In this document: piece after piece, positions 26,854 through 34,034 of the stretch
Position numbering within the stretch: position 1 is the first letter of the stretch
Layout: every line of letters starts with the position of its first letter
Source of the DNA: Salinicola sp.
GTDB taxonomy: Bacteria > Pseudomonadota > Gammaproteobacteria > Pseudomonadales > Halomonadaceae
Assembly: GCA_002695065.1 (NCBI GenBank)
Contig: NZNW01000091.1
Coordinates: forward strand, 1-34,034
Reading direction: 5' to 3'
DNA length: 34,034 nt
The notes under the pieces: generated by a model
Databases searched by the model: none
Told to the model about the DNA's origin: nothing
The model's input: the letters and a program-made list of their open reading frames with translations, nothing else
Translations under genes and position numbers: made by a program

Positions 26854-27801
26854 ATGGCCGAAGGCCAGGAAGTACAGTTTATCGAGGTCAGCGAGTCCCA
26901 GCAGGGGCAGCGAATCGACAATTTCCTGCGGACGCGTCTCAAGGGCGCGCCGAAGTCGTTGATCTATCGCATCGTTCGCAAGGGCGAGGTACGTGTCAAC
27001 AAGAAGCGCATCAAGGCGGACTATCGCGTTCAGGCCGGGGACGTGGTCCGCGTGCCGCCGCTGCGGCTGGCACCAGAGAGTGCGGTGAAGGAGGCCAGCG
27101 AAAGCCTGCGCAACCTGCTGGCTGGCAGCGTCGTCATCGAGGGCCCCGACTGGCTGGTCATCAACAAGCCTTCGGGGCTGGCGGTGCACGGCGGCAGTGG
27201 CGTCAAGATCGGCCTGATCGAGGCGCTGCGCCAGGTACGCGAGGACCTGGACTTCCTCGAGCTCGTTCACCGTCTCGATCGCGACACCTCGGGCTGCCTG
27301 CTGTTGGCCAAGAACCGCGAATCGTTGCTGTCGCTCAATACCGCGCTACGCGAGCGCCGCATGGAGAAGGGGTATCTGGCTTTGGTGCAGGGCCGCTGGC
27401 CGGCACGTCGCGACTACGTCAGCGCCCGGCTGGAGCGTTACGACGCCGGCAACGGCGAGCGTCGGGTGCGGGTCGACGACAATGGCAAGGTATCGCGGAC
27501 CCGCTTCGCGGTGCGTGAAACGTTCCCGAAGGTGACGCTGATCGAGGCGGAGCCGGTCACCGGCCGCACTCATCAGATTCGTGTCCATGCCGCCCATGCT
27601 GGACACGCGCTGCTGGGTGACGACAAGTACGGCAGCGCCGAGGGGGCTCGCATCGCGAGGTCCCTGCGCCTGGATCGCCTGTTCCTGCATGCCTTGACCC
27701 TGACCTTCCCCGATCCCAGGACCGGGCGGCCCGTGCAGGCGAGAGCGCCGCTGGAACCCGGACTGGAGAAGGTGCTGGAGCGTGCGCGTCATGGCGGTTG
27801 A
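26854..27801 (+). CDS. rluC: RluC, 23S rRNA pseudouridine synthase
   Basis: Makes pseudouridines in domain V of 23S rRNA (positions 955, 2504 and 2580 in E. coli). It is 315 residues. An N-terminal S4 RNA-binding domain (about 18-80, QRIDNFLRTRLKGAPKSLIYRIVRKGEVRVN) is followed by the RluA-type catalytic domain with ELVHRLDRDTSGCLLLAKN, where Asp142 is the catalytic residue, and by EAEPVTGRTHQIRVHAAHAGHALLGDDKYG. The ATG at 26854 is supported by GGGAG six bases before it; the longer frame from 26749 is not. It is divergent from rne and is followed by a HAD gene whose start overlaps its last codons. Confidence 0.95.
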   Translation: MAEGQEVQFIEVSESQQGQRIDNFLRTRLKGAPKSLIYRIVRKGEVRVNKKRIKADYRVQAGDVVRVPPLRLAPESAVKEASESLRNLLAGSVVIEGPDWLVINKPSGLAVHGGSGVKIGLIEALRQVREDLDFLELVHRLDRDTSGCLLLAKNRESLLSLNTALRERRMEKGYLALVQGRWPARRDYVSARLERYDAGNGERRVRVDDNGKVSRTRFAVRETFPKVTLIEAEPVTGRTHQIRVHAAHAGHALLGDDKYGSAEGARIARSLRLDRLFLHALTLTFPDPRTGRPVQARAPLEPGLEKVLERARHGG

Positions 27802-28483
27802 GGCGCTGGCGGGCAAAGGCGTGTCGCGGCGCTGCCGCTACTCGCTGGTGATCTTCGATTGGGACGGTACGCTGATGGATTCGGCGGCGCGTATCGTGGC
27901 TTGCATGCAGGCCGCTGCGCGGGAGTTGCAGTGGCCGGTGCCGAGCGATGCCGCCGTTCGCGATATCATCGGCCTGGGCCTGCCGGAAGCCGTCGCCATG
28001 CTCTTTCCGGGGGTGACGGATCCCGAGCGGGACCGCTTGCGGGAAGCCTACGGCCATCAGTTCCGGATCGCCGATCGGATACCGACCCCGTTCTTCCCTG
28101 GCGTGGTGGAAGGCATCGGGTGCCTGCGCCAGGATTCCCGCTGCCGGCTGGCGGTCGCGACCGGCAAGAGTCGTCGCGGTCTGGATCGTGTCTTCGGTCA
28201 CGAATCCTGCGGCGGCTGGTTCGCGGCGAGCCGCACCGCCGATCTCACGCGTTCGAAACCGCACCCCCAGATGCTCGAGGAGCTGCTGGCCGAGTGCGAT
28301 GTGCCCATCGGCGAGGCCGTCATGATCGGCGATACCGAATATGACCTGGAGATGGCCAGGGCCATCGGCATGGATCGCGTCGCGGTGACCTACGGCGTGC
28401 ACGAACGCCAGCGTCTGCAGCACAGCGACCCCCGATTCGTCGCCGATGACTTTCCGTCGATCGTCGAGTGGTTGTTGGTGTGA
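27791..28483 (+). CDS. HAD-family phosphatase (phosphoglycolate phosphatase-like)
   Basis: Cytoplasmic hydrolase of 230 residues. HAD motif I is VIFDWDGTLMDS (nucleophile Asp23, acid Asp25), motif II AVATGKSRR, motif III the Lys in SKPHPQML, and motif IV IGDTEYDLEMA. The cap region between motifs I and II is helical (C1 type), as in Gph-like enzymes. The substrate cannot be assigned. The ATG at 27791 is preferred over a GTG at 27782 because GGAG is ten bases upstream of it. It overlaps the rluC end by 11 bases and precedes sppA, an arrangement shared with Pseudomonas as I recall. Confidence 0.88.
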   Translation: MAVEALAGKGVSRRCRYSLVIFDWDGTLMDSAARIVACMQAAARELQWPVPSDAAVRDIIGLGLPEAVAMLFPGVTDPERDRLREAYGHQFRIADRIPTPFFPGVVEGIGCLRQDSRCRLAVATGKSRRGLDRVFGHESCGGWFAASRTADLTRSKPHPQMLEELLAECDVPIGEAVMIGDTEYDLEMARAIGMDRVAVTYGVHERQRLQHSDPRFVADDFPSIVEWLLV

Positions 28484-28519
28484 TGACCCCGAGTGCGGGA
28501 TTTCAGCGAGGAGGCGGTG

Positions 28520-29584
28520 ATGAGCGACGATCGACGTGATGACTGGACGCAAGGGCCGGAGTTGAGCGGGACGGAGGCGGAGCGGCGCAGGACCACGGGC
28601 GCGCCTCGCGATGGCGAGCCGGCCAGTGCCGATACGGTGCGGCTGGCCGAGGTGCAGATGATGGATCGTTGGGTCGGCGGGGTGCTCGCCGAGCAGCGAC
28701 GTTCCCGGCGCTGGAAGATTTTCTTCCGGCTGCTGTTCGCGCTGATCGTGATCGCGGGGCTGTGTCTGAGCGCCTACGCCATGTTCCTGGCCCAGGGCGA
28801 CGGCGGATCCGCCAGTCGTCGACATCTCGGTGTCGTCGAGGTCAATGGACCCATCGACGCCAACGGCCAGGCCAATGCCGAACGCATCATCGAGGGGCTG
28901 CAGCGGGCGTGGAGGGATCCCGGTGCCGATGCCGTGGTGCTGCATGTCAACAGCCCTGGCGGAAGCCCCGTCCAGTCGCAGCGTGTCTATGACGAGATTC
29001 GCTATCTCGAGGCCCAGGGCGACAAGCCGATTCTGGCCGTCATCGAGGACATCGGTGCCAGCGGTGCCTACTACATGGCGTCGGCGGCGGACCGCATCTA
29101 CGCCTCGCCGGCCAGCCTGGTCGGTTCGATCGGCGTCATCAGCGCGGGCTTCGGCCTCGAGCACGCGATCGACAAGATCGGTGTCGAACGCCGTGTCTTC
29201 ACGGCAGGGGACAACAAGGCCTTCATGGATCCGTTCTCGCAGATATCGCCGGGGCAGCGCGAGTTCTGGCAGTCCGTGCTGGATACCACCCACCGGCAGT
29301 TCATCGATGCCGTCAAGGCCGGTCGGGGTGATCGCCTGAGCGACGATCCGGAGCTGTTTTCCGGCCTGGTCTGGACCGGTGAACAGGCCAAGTCGCTGGG
29401 GCTGGTCGACGACATTGCCAACCTCGAGCAGCTGTCGCGGGCGCGCCTGGGGGAGGTGAGTCTCGAGGATTACACGCCGTCCCTCGATCCCTGGTCGCTG
29501 TTCTCCAACAAGCTCACCAGCGCGGCGGCCCACTGGCTGGGACTGGACAGCGCCGCTTCTCCGGTGCGCTATCAGCTGCCTTGA
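28520..29584 (+). CDS. sppA: SppA, signal peptide peptidase (short form)
   Basis: Membrane-bound serine protease of family S49 that degrades cleaved signal peptides on the periplasmic side. It is 354 residues, the short single-domain form, about half the E. coli 67-kDa protein. A hydrophilic cytoplasmic N-terminus (1-65) precedes one membrane helix (about 66-91). The Ser/Lys dyad is predicted as Ser181 (DIGASGAYYMASAADRIYA) and Lys233 (TAGDNKAFMDPF). VNSPGGSPVQS is a further family motif. AGGAGG five bases before the ATG at 28520 fixes the start. The 3' end overlaps convergent maf by 13 bases. Confidence 0.93.
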   Translation: MSDDRRDDWTQGPELSGTEAERRRTTGAPRDGEPASADTVRLAEVQMMDRWVGGVLAEQRRSRRWKIFFRLLFALIVIAGLCLSAYAMFLAQGDGGSASRRHLGVVEVNGPIDANGQANAERIIEGLQRAWRDPGADAVVLHVNSPGGSPVQSQRVYDEIRYLEAQGDKPILAVIEDIGASGAYYMASAADRIYASPASLVGSIGVISAGFGLEHAIDKIGVERRVFTAGDNKAFMDPFSQISPGQREFWQSVLDTTHRQFIDAVKAGRGDRLSDDPELFSGLVWTGEQAKSLGLVDDIANLEQLSRARLGEVSLEDYTPSLDPWSLFSNKLTSAAAHWLGLDSAASPVRYQLP

Positions 29585-30180
29585 GGGGTTTCCCGGTGGT
29601 TCCCCAGCGGATTCACGCCAGCCTCCCTCAGTAGTTCGCACAGCTTGATGAGGGGGAGGCCGATCAGGGTGTTGGGGTCGTCACCCTCGAAGCGTTCGAA
29701 CAGGGCGATGCCGAGTCCCTCCATGCGAAAGCTGCCCGAGCTGTCGTAGGGCTGATCGCGGGAGACATAGCCCTCGATTTCCTCGTCACTCAGCGCTCGG
29801 AACCAGACGTGGTAAGTGTCGTTAACGACGCGGTGGCGCCCGGTCCGGGTATCGATCAGGGCCAGGCCCGTCATGAAGCTGACCTTGTGGCCTGAAAAGC
29901 GGCGCAGGTTGGCGCAGGCCGTATCGAAGTCGCCGGGCTTCCCCAGTATGTCGCCGTCGAACAGCGCTAGCTGGTCGGAGCCGATGACCAGATGGGCCGG
30001 GTAGTCTGCAGCGACTGCCTGGGCCTTGGAGAGAGCGAGGCGGTGGGCCAGGGTAACTGCATCTTCGCCCTCGCGCCGGCTTTCGTCGATATCCGGCGCG
30101 GTCCATTGATAGGGGATCTCGAGCCGGTCGAGCAGTTGTCGACGGTAGCGGGAGCTGGAGGCGAGTACCAATCGAGACAT
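29572..30180 (-). CDS. yceF: Maf-like nucleoside triphosphate pyrophosphatase (YceF type)
   Basis: House-cleaning pyrophosphatase of 202 residues; the E. coli YceF subgroup prefers m7GTP. Signatures are LVLASSSRYRRQLLDRL at the N-terminus, APDIDESRREGE, LALSKAQAVA, VIGSDQLALFDGDILGKPG (with the key Asp), VSFMTGLALIDT and the YceF-type C-terminal SGSFRMEGLGIALFERFEGDDPNTLIGLPLIKLCELL. AAGGA precedes the ATG at 30180. Open-frame extension upstream to 31092 is an antisense shadow of yceD and rpmF. It is divergent from yceD and overlaps the sppA end. Confidence 0.94.
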   Translation of the reverse strand: MSRLVLASSSRYRRQLLDRLEIPYQWTAPDIDESRREGEDAVTLAHRLALSKAQAVAADYPAHLVIGSDQLALFDGDILGKPGDFDTACANLRRFSGHKVSFMTGLALIDTRTGRHRVVNDTYHVWFRALSDEEIEGYVSRDQPYDSSGSFRMEGLGIALFERFEGDDPNTLIGLPLIKLCELLREAGVNPLGNHRETPQGS

Positions 30181-30298
30181 GAGGGTCCTTGTCTTGAAGT
30201 CGAGGCAGAGGGTGGAAGTCGGTGCAGCGAACATGATGAAGGGCATGGGCGACGCGCGTATGCCTTGTCGAACAACAGAATAGCGCGATTCAAGCGCT

Positions 30299-30327
30299 TT
30301 GACAGAGGCCCGGTGAATCCCTATGAT
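30299..30327 (+). promoter_or_regulatory. Near-consensus sigma-70 promoter of yceD-rpmF-plsX-fab
   Basis: TTGACA (30299-30304, perfect), a 17-bp spacer and TATGAT (30322-30327, 5/6) make the strongest promoter visible in the window. Transcription should begin near 30334, only about three bases before the yceD ATG at 30337. It probably drives the L32/fatty-acid cluster. It also excludes the in-frame GTG at 30313 as a start for this transcript, since that codon lies between the two elements. Confidence 0.82.
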
Positions 30328-30336
30328 GTCGCGCCT

Positions 30337-30864
30337 ATGTTGACCAGACGACTTCCCCCAACCGTCGAGCCTTACCGGGCAGCGGCTAACCAAGAAACGA
30401 TCGAGGGGCTTGTCGACCTCGAGAAACTGGCACGCCTCGCAGCCGAGATCGGGCCGCAGCAGGGCAGCGCCGTCGTCAGGCTGCAGTTCGACGTCGATAC
30501 GCAGCGTCGGCATCTGATCGACGGGGACCTGGAAGCGGATCTCATGATTCCGTGCCGGCGCTGTCTGAAGCCCATGGCGGTGTCGGTCGCCAGTCACTTC
30601 AAGTTGGCTGTCGTCAGCGACGATGCGTTGGCGGCGGCGGTGCCCAGCGACTATGAGCCGGTGCTGGTCGACAATGAACAGCTGGACCTGCTGGAAGCGA
30701 TCGAGGACGAGTTGATTCTCAGTCTGCCCCAGGTGGTCTACCACGACGAGGCGGAGTGTGCCGTCTCCCGTGAGCAGTTGAGCAGCGGTGAAGCCTCGAT
30801 CGAAGAGGCTGCCCGCCCCGACAACCCCTTTGACGTGCTGAAGTCGTTGAAGGGAAAACTCTGA
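30337..30864 (+). CDS. yceD: YceD/DUF177 protein (23S rRNA accumulation protein)
   Basis: Small acidic protein of 175 residues conserved next to rpmF in most bacteria and linked in E. coli to 23S rRNA accumulation. The CxxC-type element PCRRCLKPM (about residues 72-80) and the acidic EAIEDELILSLPQVVYHDEAEC region with the C-terminal DNPFDVLKSLK are family marks. The start MLTRRLPPTVEPYR fits relatives. There is no ribosome-binding site before it, and the promoter at 30299-30327 leaves almost no leader, so translation may be leaderless. It is followed after 30 bp by rpmF. Confidence 0.9.
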   Translation: MLTRRLPPTVEPYRAAANQETIEGLVDLEKLARLAAEIGPQQGSAVVRLQFDVDTQRRHLIDGDLEADLMIPCRRCLKPMAVSVASHFKLAVVSDDALAAAVPSDYEPVLVDNEQLDLLEAIEDELILSLPQVVYHDEAECAVSREQLSSGEASIEEAARPDNPFDVLKSLKGKL

Positions 30865-30894
30865 ACCCGAAGACATTGACGTTGGAGTCATATC

Positions 30895-31065
30895 ATGGCC
30901 GTTCAACAAAATCGTAAGACCCGTTCCAAGCGCGGCATGCGTCGCGCACACGATGCCCTGACATCCCCGGCGCTGTCCCAGGATCAGGAAACCGGCACTA
31001 CCCATCGCCGTCACCACGTGGCCCCCGATGGCTACTATCGTGGCCGCAAGGTCGTTGACGTTTAA
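30895..31065 (+). CDS. rpmF: Ribosomal protein L32
   Basis: Large-subunit ribosomal protein of 56 residues: [20 protein letters not shown] at the N-terminus, then a His/Arg-rich middle ([19 protein letters not shown]). The MAVQQNR.T.SKRGMRRSHD pattern is diagnostic. It is the Cys-free form, as in other gammaproteobacteria, so no zinc ribbon. GGAG seven bases before the ATG is a normal ribosome-binding site. It is co-transcribed with yceD and plsX, the usual link between ribosome and membrane-lipid synthesis. Confidence 0.97.
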   Translation: MAVQQNRKTRSKRGMRRAHDALTSPALSQDQETGTTHRRHHVAPDGYYRGRKVVDV

Positions 31066-31091
31066 ACAGACGTCGGGCGTTTGGTAGAGCA

Positions 31092-32210
31092 ATGCGCATC
31101 GCCATCGATGCCATGGGCGGGGACTTCGGTCCCCGCGCGACTATTGGTGGTCTGCTACTGGCGTTGAAACGCCATCCGGAACTCGAACCTTCGGTATTTG
31201 GTCCCAAGGCGGAGCTTCGCTCCCTGGTCTCGGAGTTGACCGGCGGGGAGGCGGAGGCGCCGCTTCTCGAGCGCATCGAGCTGGTGGATGCGCCACGGGT
31301 CGTGCTTCAGTCCACGCCGCCGATGGAGGCCTTCGAGGATCCATCGGCGACCAGCTTGTACGGCATGCTGGCGGCGGTGCGAGATGGCGAGGCCGATGCC
31401 GGCATCACCTGCGGCAACACGGGGGCGCTGGTAGCGCTGGCGCGGCGCGAGCTGGGGAGCGTCCCCGGCATTTCGCGGCCGGCGATCAGTACGGCGGTGC
31501 CGACCCGCAAGGGGGGGCGATGCTATCTGCTGGACCTGGGTGCCAGCGTCGATGTGCATGCCAGACATCTCGTCGACTTCGCCCATATGGGAGCATTGAT
31601 GGCGCGGGTCGTCGATGGCGTGGCGGTACCCAGGGTGGCGTTGTTGAATGTCGGTATCGAGGCGAGCAAAGGCGTGGCCCGCGTGCGGGAGGCGGACGCG
31701 CTCCTGAAGAGCCGTGGCGGTAGCGACTTCGACTATATCGGCTACCTCGAGGGCGACGCGATCTTTTCCGGTTCGGCCGACGTGGTGGTCTGCGACGGCT
31801 TCGTGGGCAATGCCGTGCTCAAGGCGAGCGAGGGCGTGGCCCAGATGTTGATGAAGCGACTCCAGGAGACCTTCGAATCACACTGGTCGACACGTTTGGT
31901 GAGCCTGCTGGCGCGACCCGCGCTGATGCGGTTCAAGGCGCAGCTGGATCCGGTGCGTCACAACGGTGCCAGCCTGCTCGGCCTCAACCGCATCGTGGTG
32001 AAAAGTCACGGCAATGCCAGTGCCCAGGCCTTTGCTTTCGCCATCGATCGGGCAGTGCGTGAAGTCGAGGTCGGATTGCCGGACCACCTTCGCGCGGCAT
32101 GGTCTCAGAACGCGGCGACGCCTGTTATCTCGTCGATCGTTACCGACGATCGAGTGGATAGCGGGTCTTGCGACACGACGGGATCCGACGGTCCATCATT
32201 TCAAGGGTGA
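31092..32210 (+). CDS. plsX: PlsX, phosphate acyltransferase
   Basis: Makes acyl-phosphate from acyl-ACP for phospholipid synthesis; a peripheral membrane enzyme. It is 372 residues versus about 356 in E. coli. Signatures are [12 protein letters not shown] at the N-terminus, [67 protein letters not shown] and [18 protein letters not shown]. The final ~30 residues (after AAWSQN) form a non-conserved Ser/Asp-rich extension. The ribosome-binding site is weak (GGTAGAG). It ends five bases before the fabD ATG. Confidence 0.96.
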   Translation: MRIAIDAMGGDFGPRATIGGLLLALKRHPELEPSVFGPKAELRSLVSELTGGEAEAPLLERIELVDAPRVVLQSTPPMEAFEDPSATSLYGMLAAVRDGEADAGITCGNTGALVALARRELGSVPGISRPAISTAVPTRKGGRCYLLDLGASVDVHARHLVDFAHMGALMARVVDGVAVPRVALLNVGIEASKGVARVREADALLKSRGGSDFDYIGYLEGDAIFSGSADVVVCDGFVGNAVLKASEGVAQMLMKRLQETFESHWSTRLVSLLARPALMRFKAQLDPVRHNGASLLGLNRIVVKSHGNASAQAFAFAIDRAVREVEVGLPDHLRAAWSQNAATPVISSIVTDDRVDSGSCDTTGSDGPSFQG

Positions 32211-32215
32211 GCGCG

Positions 32216-33178
32216 ATGACGCAATCACTGGCTTTGGTCTTTCCGGGGCAGGGTTCACAGCAGATCGGCATGCTGCGTGAACTGGCCGAACGTTACAGCG
32301 TAGTTCGCACGACATTCGACGAGGCTTCGGAAGCGCTTGGCTACGACCTGTGGCATGTCGTCCAGGAAGGTCCCGAGGAGAAGCTCAACGCCACCGCCTG
32401 CACCCAGCCCGCGCTGCTGACGGCAAGCGTGGCGATCTGGCGCGTGTGGCAGGAGCTGGAGGGGCCGCGGCCCTGCATGATGGCGGGCCACAGCCTGGGG
32501 GAATACAGCGCCATGGTCTGTTCCGGTGCGCTGGGCTTCGCCGAGGGTGTCCGGCTGGTGCGGCTGCGTGGCGAGGCGATGCAGCAAGCGGTGCCCGCGG
32601 GCGTGGGCGCGATGGCCGCGATCCTGGGGCTGGATGATGCAGCGGTCGAAACGGCCTGCCGCGAGGCGGCCCAGTCGGAGGTGGTCTCTGCCGTCAACTA
32701 CAATTCGCCGGGGCAGGTCGTCATCGCGGGCCATCGCGACGCCGTCGATCGGGCCATCGCCCTGTGCCAGGAAGCCGGGGCAAAGCGTGCGCTGCCTCTG
32801 CCCGTCTCGGTGCCCTCCCATTGTGCCTTGATGCAGCCTGCGGCCGAGGAGGTCGAGCAGGCGATGGGGGCGATGGAGTTCAAGCTGCCGCGTTATGCTG
32901 TCTATCAGAACGTCAATGCCCGGGTGCCCGAGACGACGGACGAACTTCGCCACCGGCTGGTCGAACAGCTCTACCGTCCGGTGCGCTGGACGGAGTGCGT
33001 TAACGCCATGTTCGATGACGGCGCTGCCGTCTTCATCGAATGTGGTCCGGGCAAGGTCTTGACTGGCTTGACCAAGCGCATCCAGCGGCAGGCCAAGGGG
33101 CTGGCGGTCAATGATCCCGATACGCTGACGGCTGCGCTCGAGCTGGCGCGTGAAACGCTGGACGTACAAGAGCCTTAA
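32216..33178 (+). CDS. fabD: FabD, malonyl-CoA:ACP transacylase
   Basis: Transfers malonyl from CoA to acyl carrier protein, supplying fatty-acid elongation. It is 320 residues. The N-terminal LVFPGQGSQQIGML and the catalytic GHSLGEYSAM (Ser93) are clear, and the catalytic His lies in VPSHCALM near residue 202. QNVNARVP and ECGPGKVLTGLTKRI are further marks. AAGGGTGAG before the ATG at 32216 decides the start; the longer frame from 32168 overlaps plsX without support. It is followed closely by fabG. Confidence 0.96.
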   Translation: MTQSLALVFPGQGSQQIGMLRELAERYSVVRTTFDEASEALGYDLWHVVQEGPEEKLNATACTQPALLTASVAIWRVWQELEGPRPCMMAGHSLGEYSAMVCSGALGFAEGVRLVRLRGEAMQQAVPAGVGAMAAILGLDDAAVETACREAAQSEVVSAVNYNSPGQVVIAGHRDAVDRAIALCQEAGAKRALPLPVSVPSHCALMQPAAEEVEQAMGAMEFKLPRYAVYQNVNARVPETTDELRHRLVEQLYRPVRWTECVNAMFDDGAAVFIECGPGKVLTGLTKRIQRQAKGLAVNDPDTLTAALELARETLDVQEP

Positions 33179-33189
33179 GGATGAATGAC

Positions 33190-33930
33190 ATGACCGAACG
33201 TAGAGTTGCGCTGGTCACCGGCGCGAGTCGTGGGATTGGGCGTGCCGTGGCGCATGAACTGGGCCGGCAGGGGCGTATCGTCGTTGCCACCGCCACCAGC
33301 GAAGCCGGCGCTGCCAGGATCGACGACGATCTCAAGGCCCAGGGCATCGAAGGGTTGGGATTGGCGCTGGACGTCACCGACCAGGCCAGTGTCGATGCGC
33401 TTTTCAAGCGCATTGTCGAGACCTTCGAGGCGCCGACCATCCTGGTCAACAACGCCGGTATCACGCGTGACAACCTGTTGATGCGAATGAAGGAAGACGA
33501 GTGGGATGCGGTACTCGATACCAATCTCAAGTCGGTCTATCGTGTCTCCAAGGCCAGTCTTCGGGGGATGACGCGGGCGCGTTTCGGTCGCATCGTCAAC
33601 GTCAGCTCCGTCGTGGCGATGATGGGCAACCTGGGGCAGGCCAACTATGCTGCGGCCAAGGCCGGCATGGAGGGCTTCACCCGGGCGTTGGCGAGAGAGG
33701 TCGCATCGCGTGCGATCACGGTCAACGCCGTGGCGCCCGGCTTCATCGACACCGACATGACACAATCCCTGCCGGAAGCTCAGCGGGAGGCGCTGCTCGG
33801 GCAGATTCCGCTGGCCCGCCTGGGGCAGCCGGAAGAAATCGCCGCCGCCATCGGGTTTCTCGCGAGCGATGCAGCCGGTTATATTACCGGTGAAACGCTG
33901 CAGGTTAATGGCGGCATGAACATGCGGTAA
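33190..33930 (+). CDS. fabG: FabG, 3-oxoacyl-ACP reductase
   Basis: NADPH-dependent short-chain dehydrogenase that performs the first reduction in fatty-acid elongation. It is 246 residues from MTERRVALVTGASRGIG. Cofactor motif TGASRGIG (10-17), NNAG motif at 87-90, and catalytic Ser140, Tyr153 and Lys157 (NVSSVV...QANYAAAKAG) are all present, and the C-terminus ITGETLQVNGGMNM is typical. An ATG at 33181 is possible, but the fabD stop/ribosome-binding element TAAGGA touches it; spacing of eight bases favours 33190. It is the last complete gene before acpP. Confidence 0.96.
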   Translation: MTERRVALVTGASRGIGRAVAHELGRQGRIVVATATSEAGAARIDDDLKAQGIEGLGLALDVTDQASVDALFKRIVETFEAPTILVNNAGITRDNLLMRMKEDEWDAVLDTNLKSVYRVSKASLRGMTRARFGRIVNVSSVVAMMGNLGQANYAAAKAGMEGFTRALAREVASRAITVNAVAPGFIDTDMTQSLPEAQREALLGQIPLARLGQPEEIAAAIGFLASDAAGYITGETLQVNGGMNMR

Positions 33931-33947
33931 TCCTCCCGCGACGCGGG

Positions 33948-33976
33948 TTGCGTCGTCTGGGGGCGGTCTATAAACT
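33948..33976 (+). promoter_or_regulatory. Candidate acpP promoter
   Basis: TTGCGT (33948-33953) is followed by TATAAA (33969-33974) at a short 15-bp spacing, or by the overlapping TAAACT (33971-33976) at 17 bp. A dedicated promoter between fabG and acpP is common because ACP is needed in large amounts. A small hairpin, CAGCT (33982-33986) with AGCTG (33991-33995), would lie in the leader. Confidence 0.42.
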
Positions 33977-34026
33977 ACCCGCAGCTTTTTAGCTGGCGGA
34001 TTCGTACCACTAGGAGTAACGACATA

Positions 34027-34034
34027 ATGAGCAC
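34027..34034 (+). CDS. acpP: AcpP, acyl carrier protein (first codons only)
   Basis: Only ATG-AGC-AC is inside the window (Met-Ser-Thr, matching the usual MST start of AcpP). The call rests on this start, on an AGGAG ribosome-binding site at 34012-34016, and on the fixed fabD-fabG-acpP order of gammaproteobacteria. The remainder lies beyond the window edge. Confidence 0.8.

Noticed and set aside
27557-29641. A 694-codon minus-strand open frame opposite rluC, the HAD gene and sppA
   Set aside because: It spans three conserved plus-strand genes and shows no domain; a GC-driven shadow.

Overview
The window (34,034 bp, GC-rich) is a gene-dense housekeeping segment of a gammaproteobacterial chromosome. 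It most likely comes from a halophile of the Halomonadaceae (Halomonas/Chromohalobacter type). The grounds are the gene order, the acidic proteins, a complete Na+-pumping NQR operon and general resemblance to both Pseudomonas and Enterobacterales proteins. This is an inference from remembered families; no search was run. No rRNA, tRNA, CRISPR array, insertion sequence or prophage gene was recognised.

Layout. (1) 1-7072: nqrA (5' end cut off by the window) nqrBCDEF, then apbE and nqrM. These encode the sodium-translocating NADH:quinone oxidoreductase, its FMN transferase and its iron-centre maturation factor. (2) 7147-8538: sthA, soluble transhydrogenase. (3) 8603-11622, minus strand: a Tus-family replication-fork-arrest protein and a two-gene agmatine-to-putrescine operon (aguA-aguB). 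(4) 11896-13846: lolC-lolD for lipoprotein export, closed by a strong terminator, with no lolE beside them. (5) 13956-14486, minus: a DUF2062 membrane protein, divergent from comEC. (6) 14607-22482, plus: comEC, msbA, lpxK, a YcaR/Trm112-like small protein, kdsB, a low-molecular-weight tyrosine phosphatase and murB, covering DNA uptake, lipid A/Kdo and peptidoglycan precursors. (7) 22601-26077, minus: rne (RNase E) with a very long, repeat-rich, acidic C-terminal half. It converges on murB at a perfect bidirectional terminator and is preceded by about 780 bp of non-coding DNA shared with rluC. (8) 26854-29584, plus: rluC, a HAD phosphatase and sppA. (9) 29572-30180, minus: maf/yceF. (10) 30337-34034, plus: yceD, rpmF, plsX, fabD, fabG and the first codons of acpP, the classic ribosomal protein L32 and fatty-acid synthesis cluster.

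How it works together. The NQR block builds the sodium motive force expected of a halophile, with cofactor-insertion genes co-transcribed. The cell-envelope block (lolCD, msbA, lpxK, kdsB, murB, plsX/fab) supplies lipoproteins, LPS, peptidoglycan and phospholipid precursors. rne, rluC, rpmF and yceD belong to RNA and ribosome metabolism.

Most interesting points: a divergent Tus homologue with a possible Ter-like core over its own promoter; a serine in place of threonine at the NqrC flavin acceptor position; a near-consensus sigma-70 promoter placed so close to yceD that the mRNA should be leaderless or nearly so; a predicted ~650-nt 5' leader on rne; and a lolCD operon lacking lolE.
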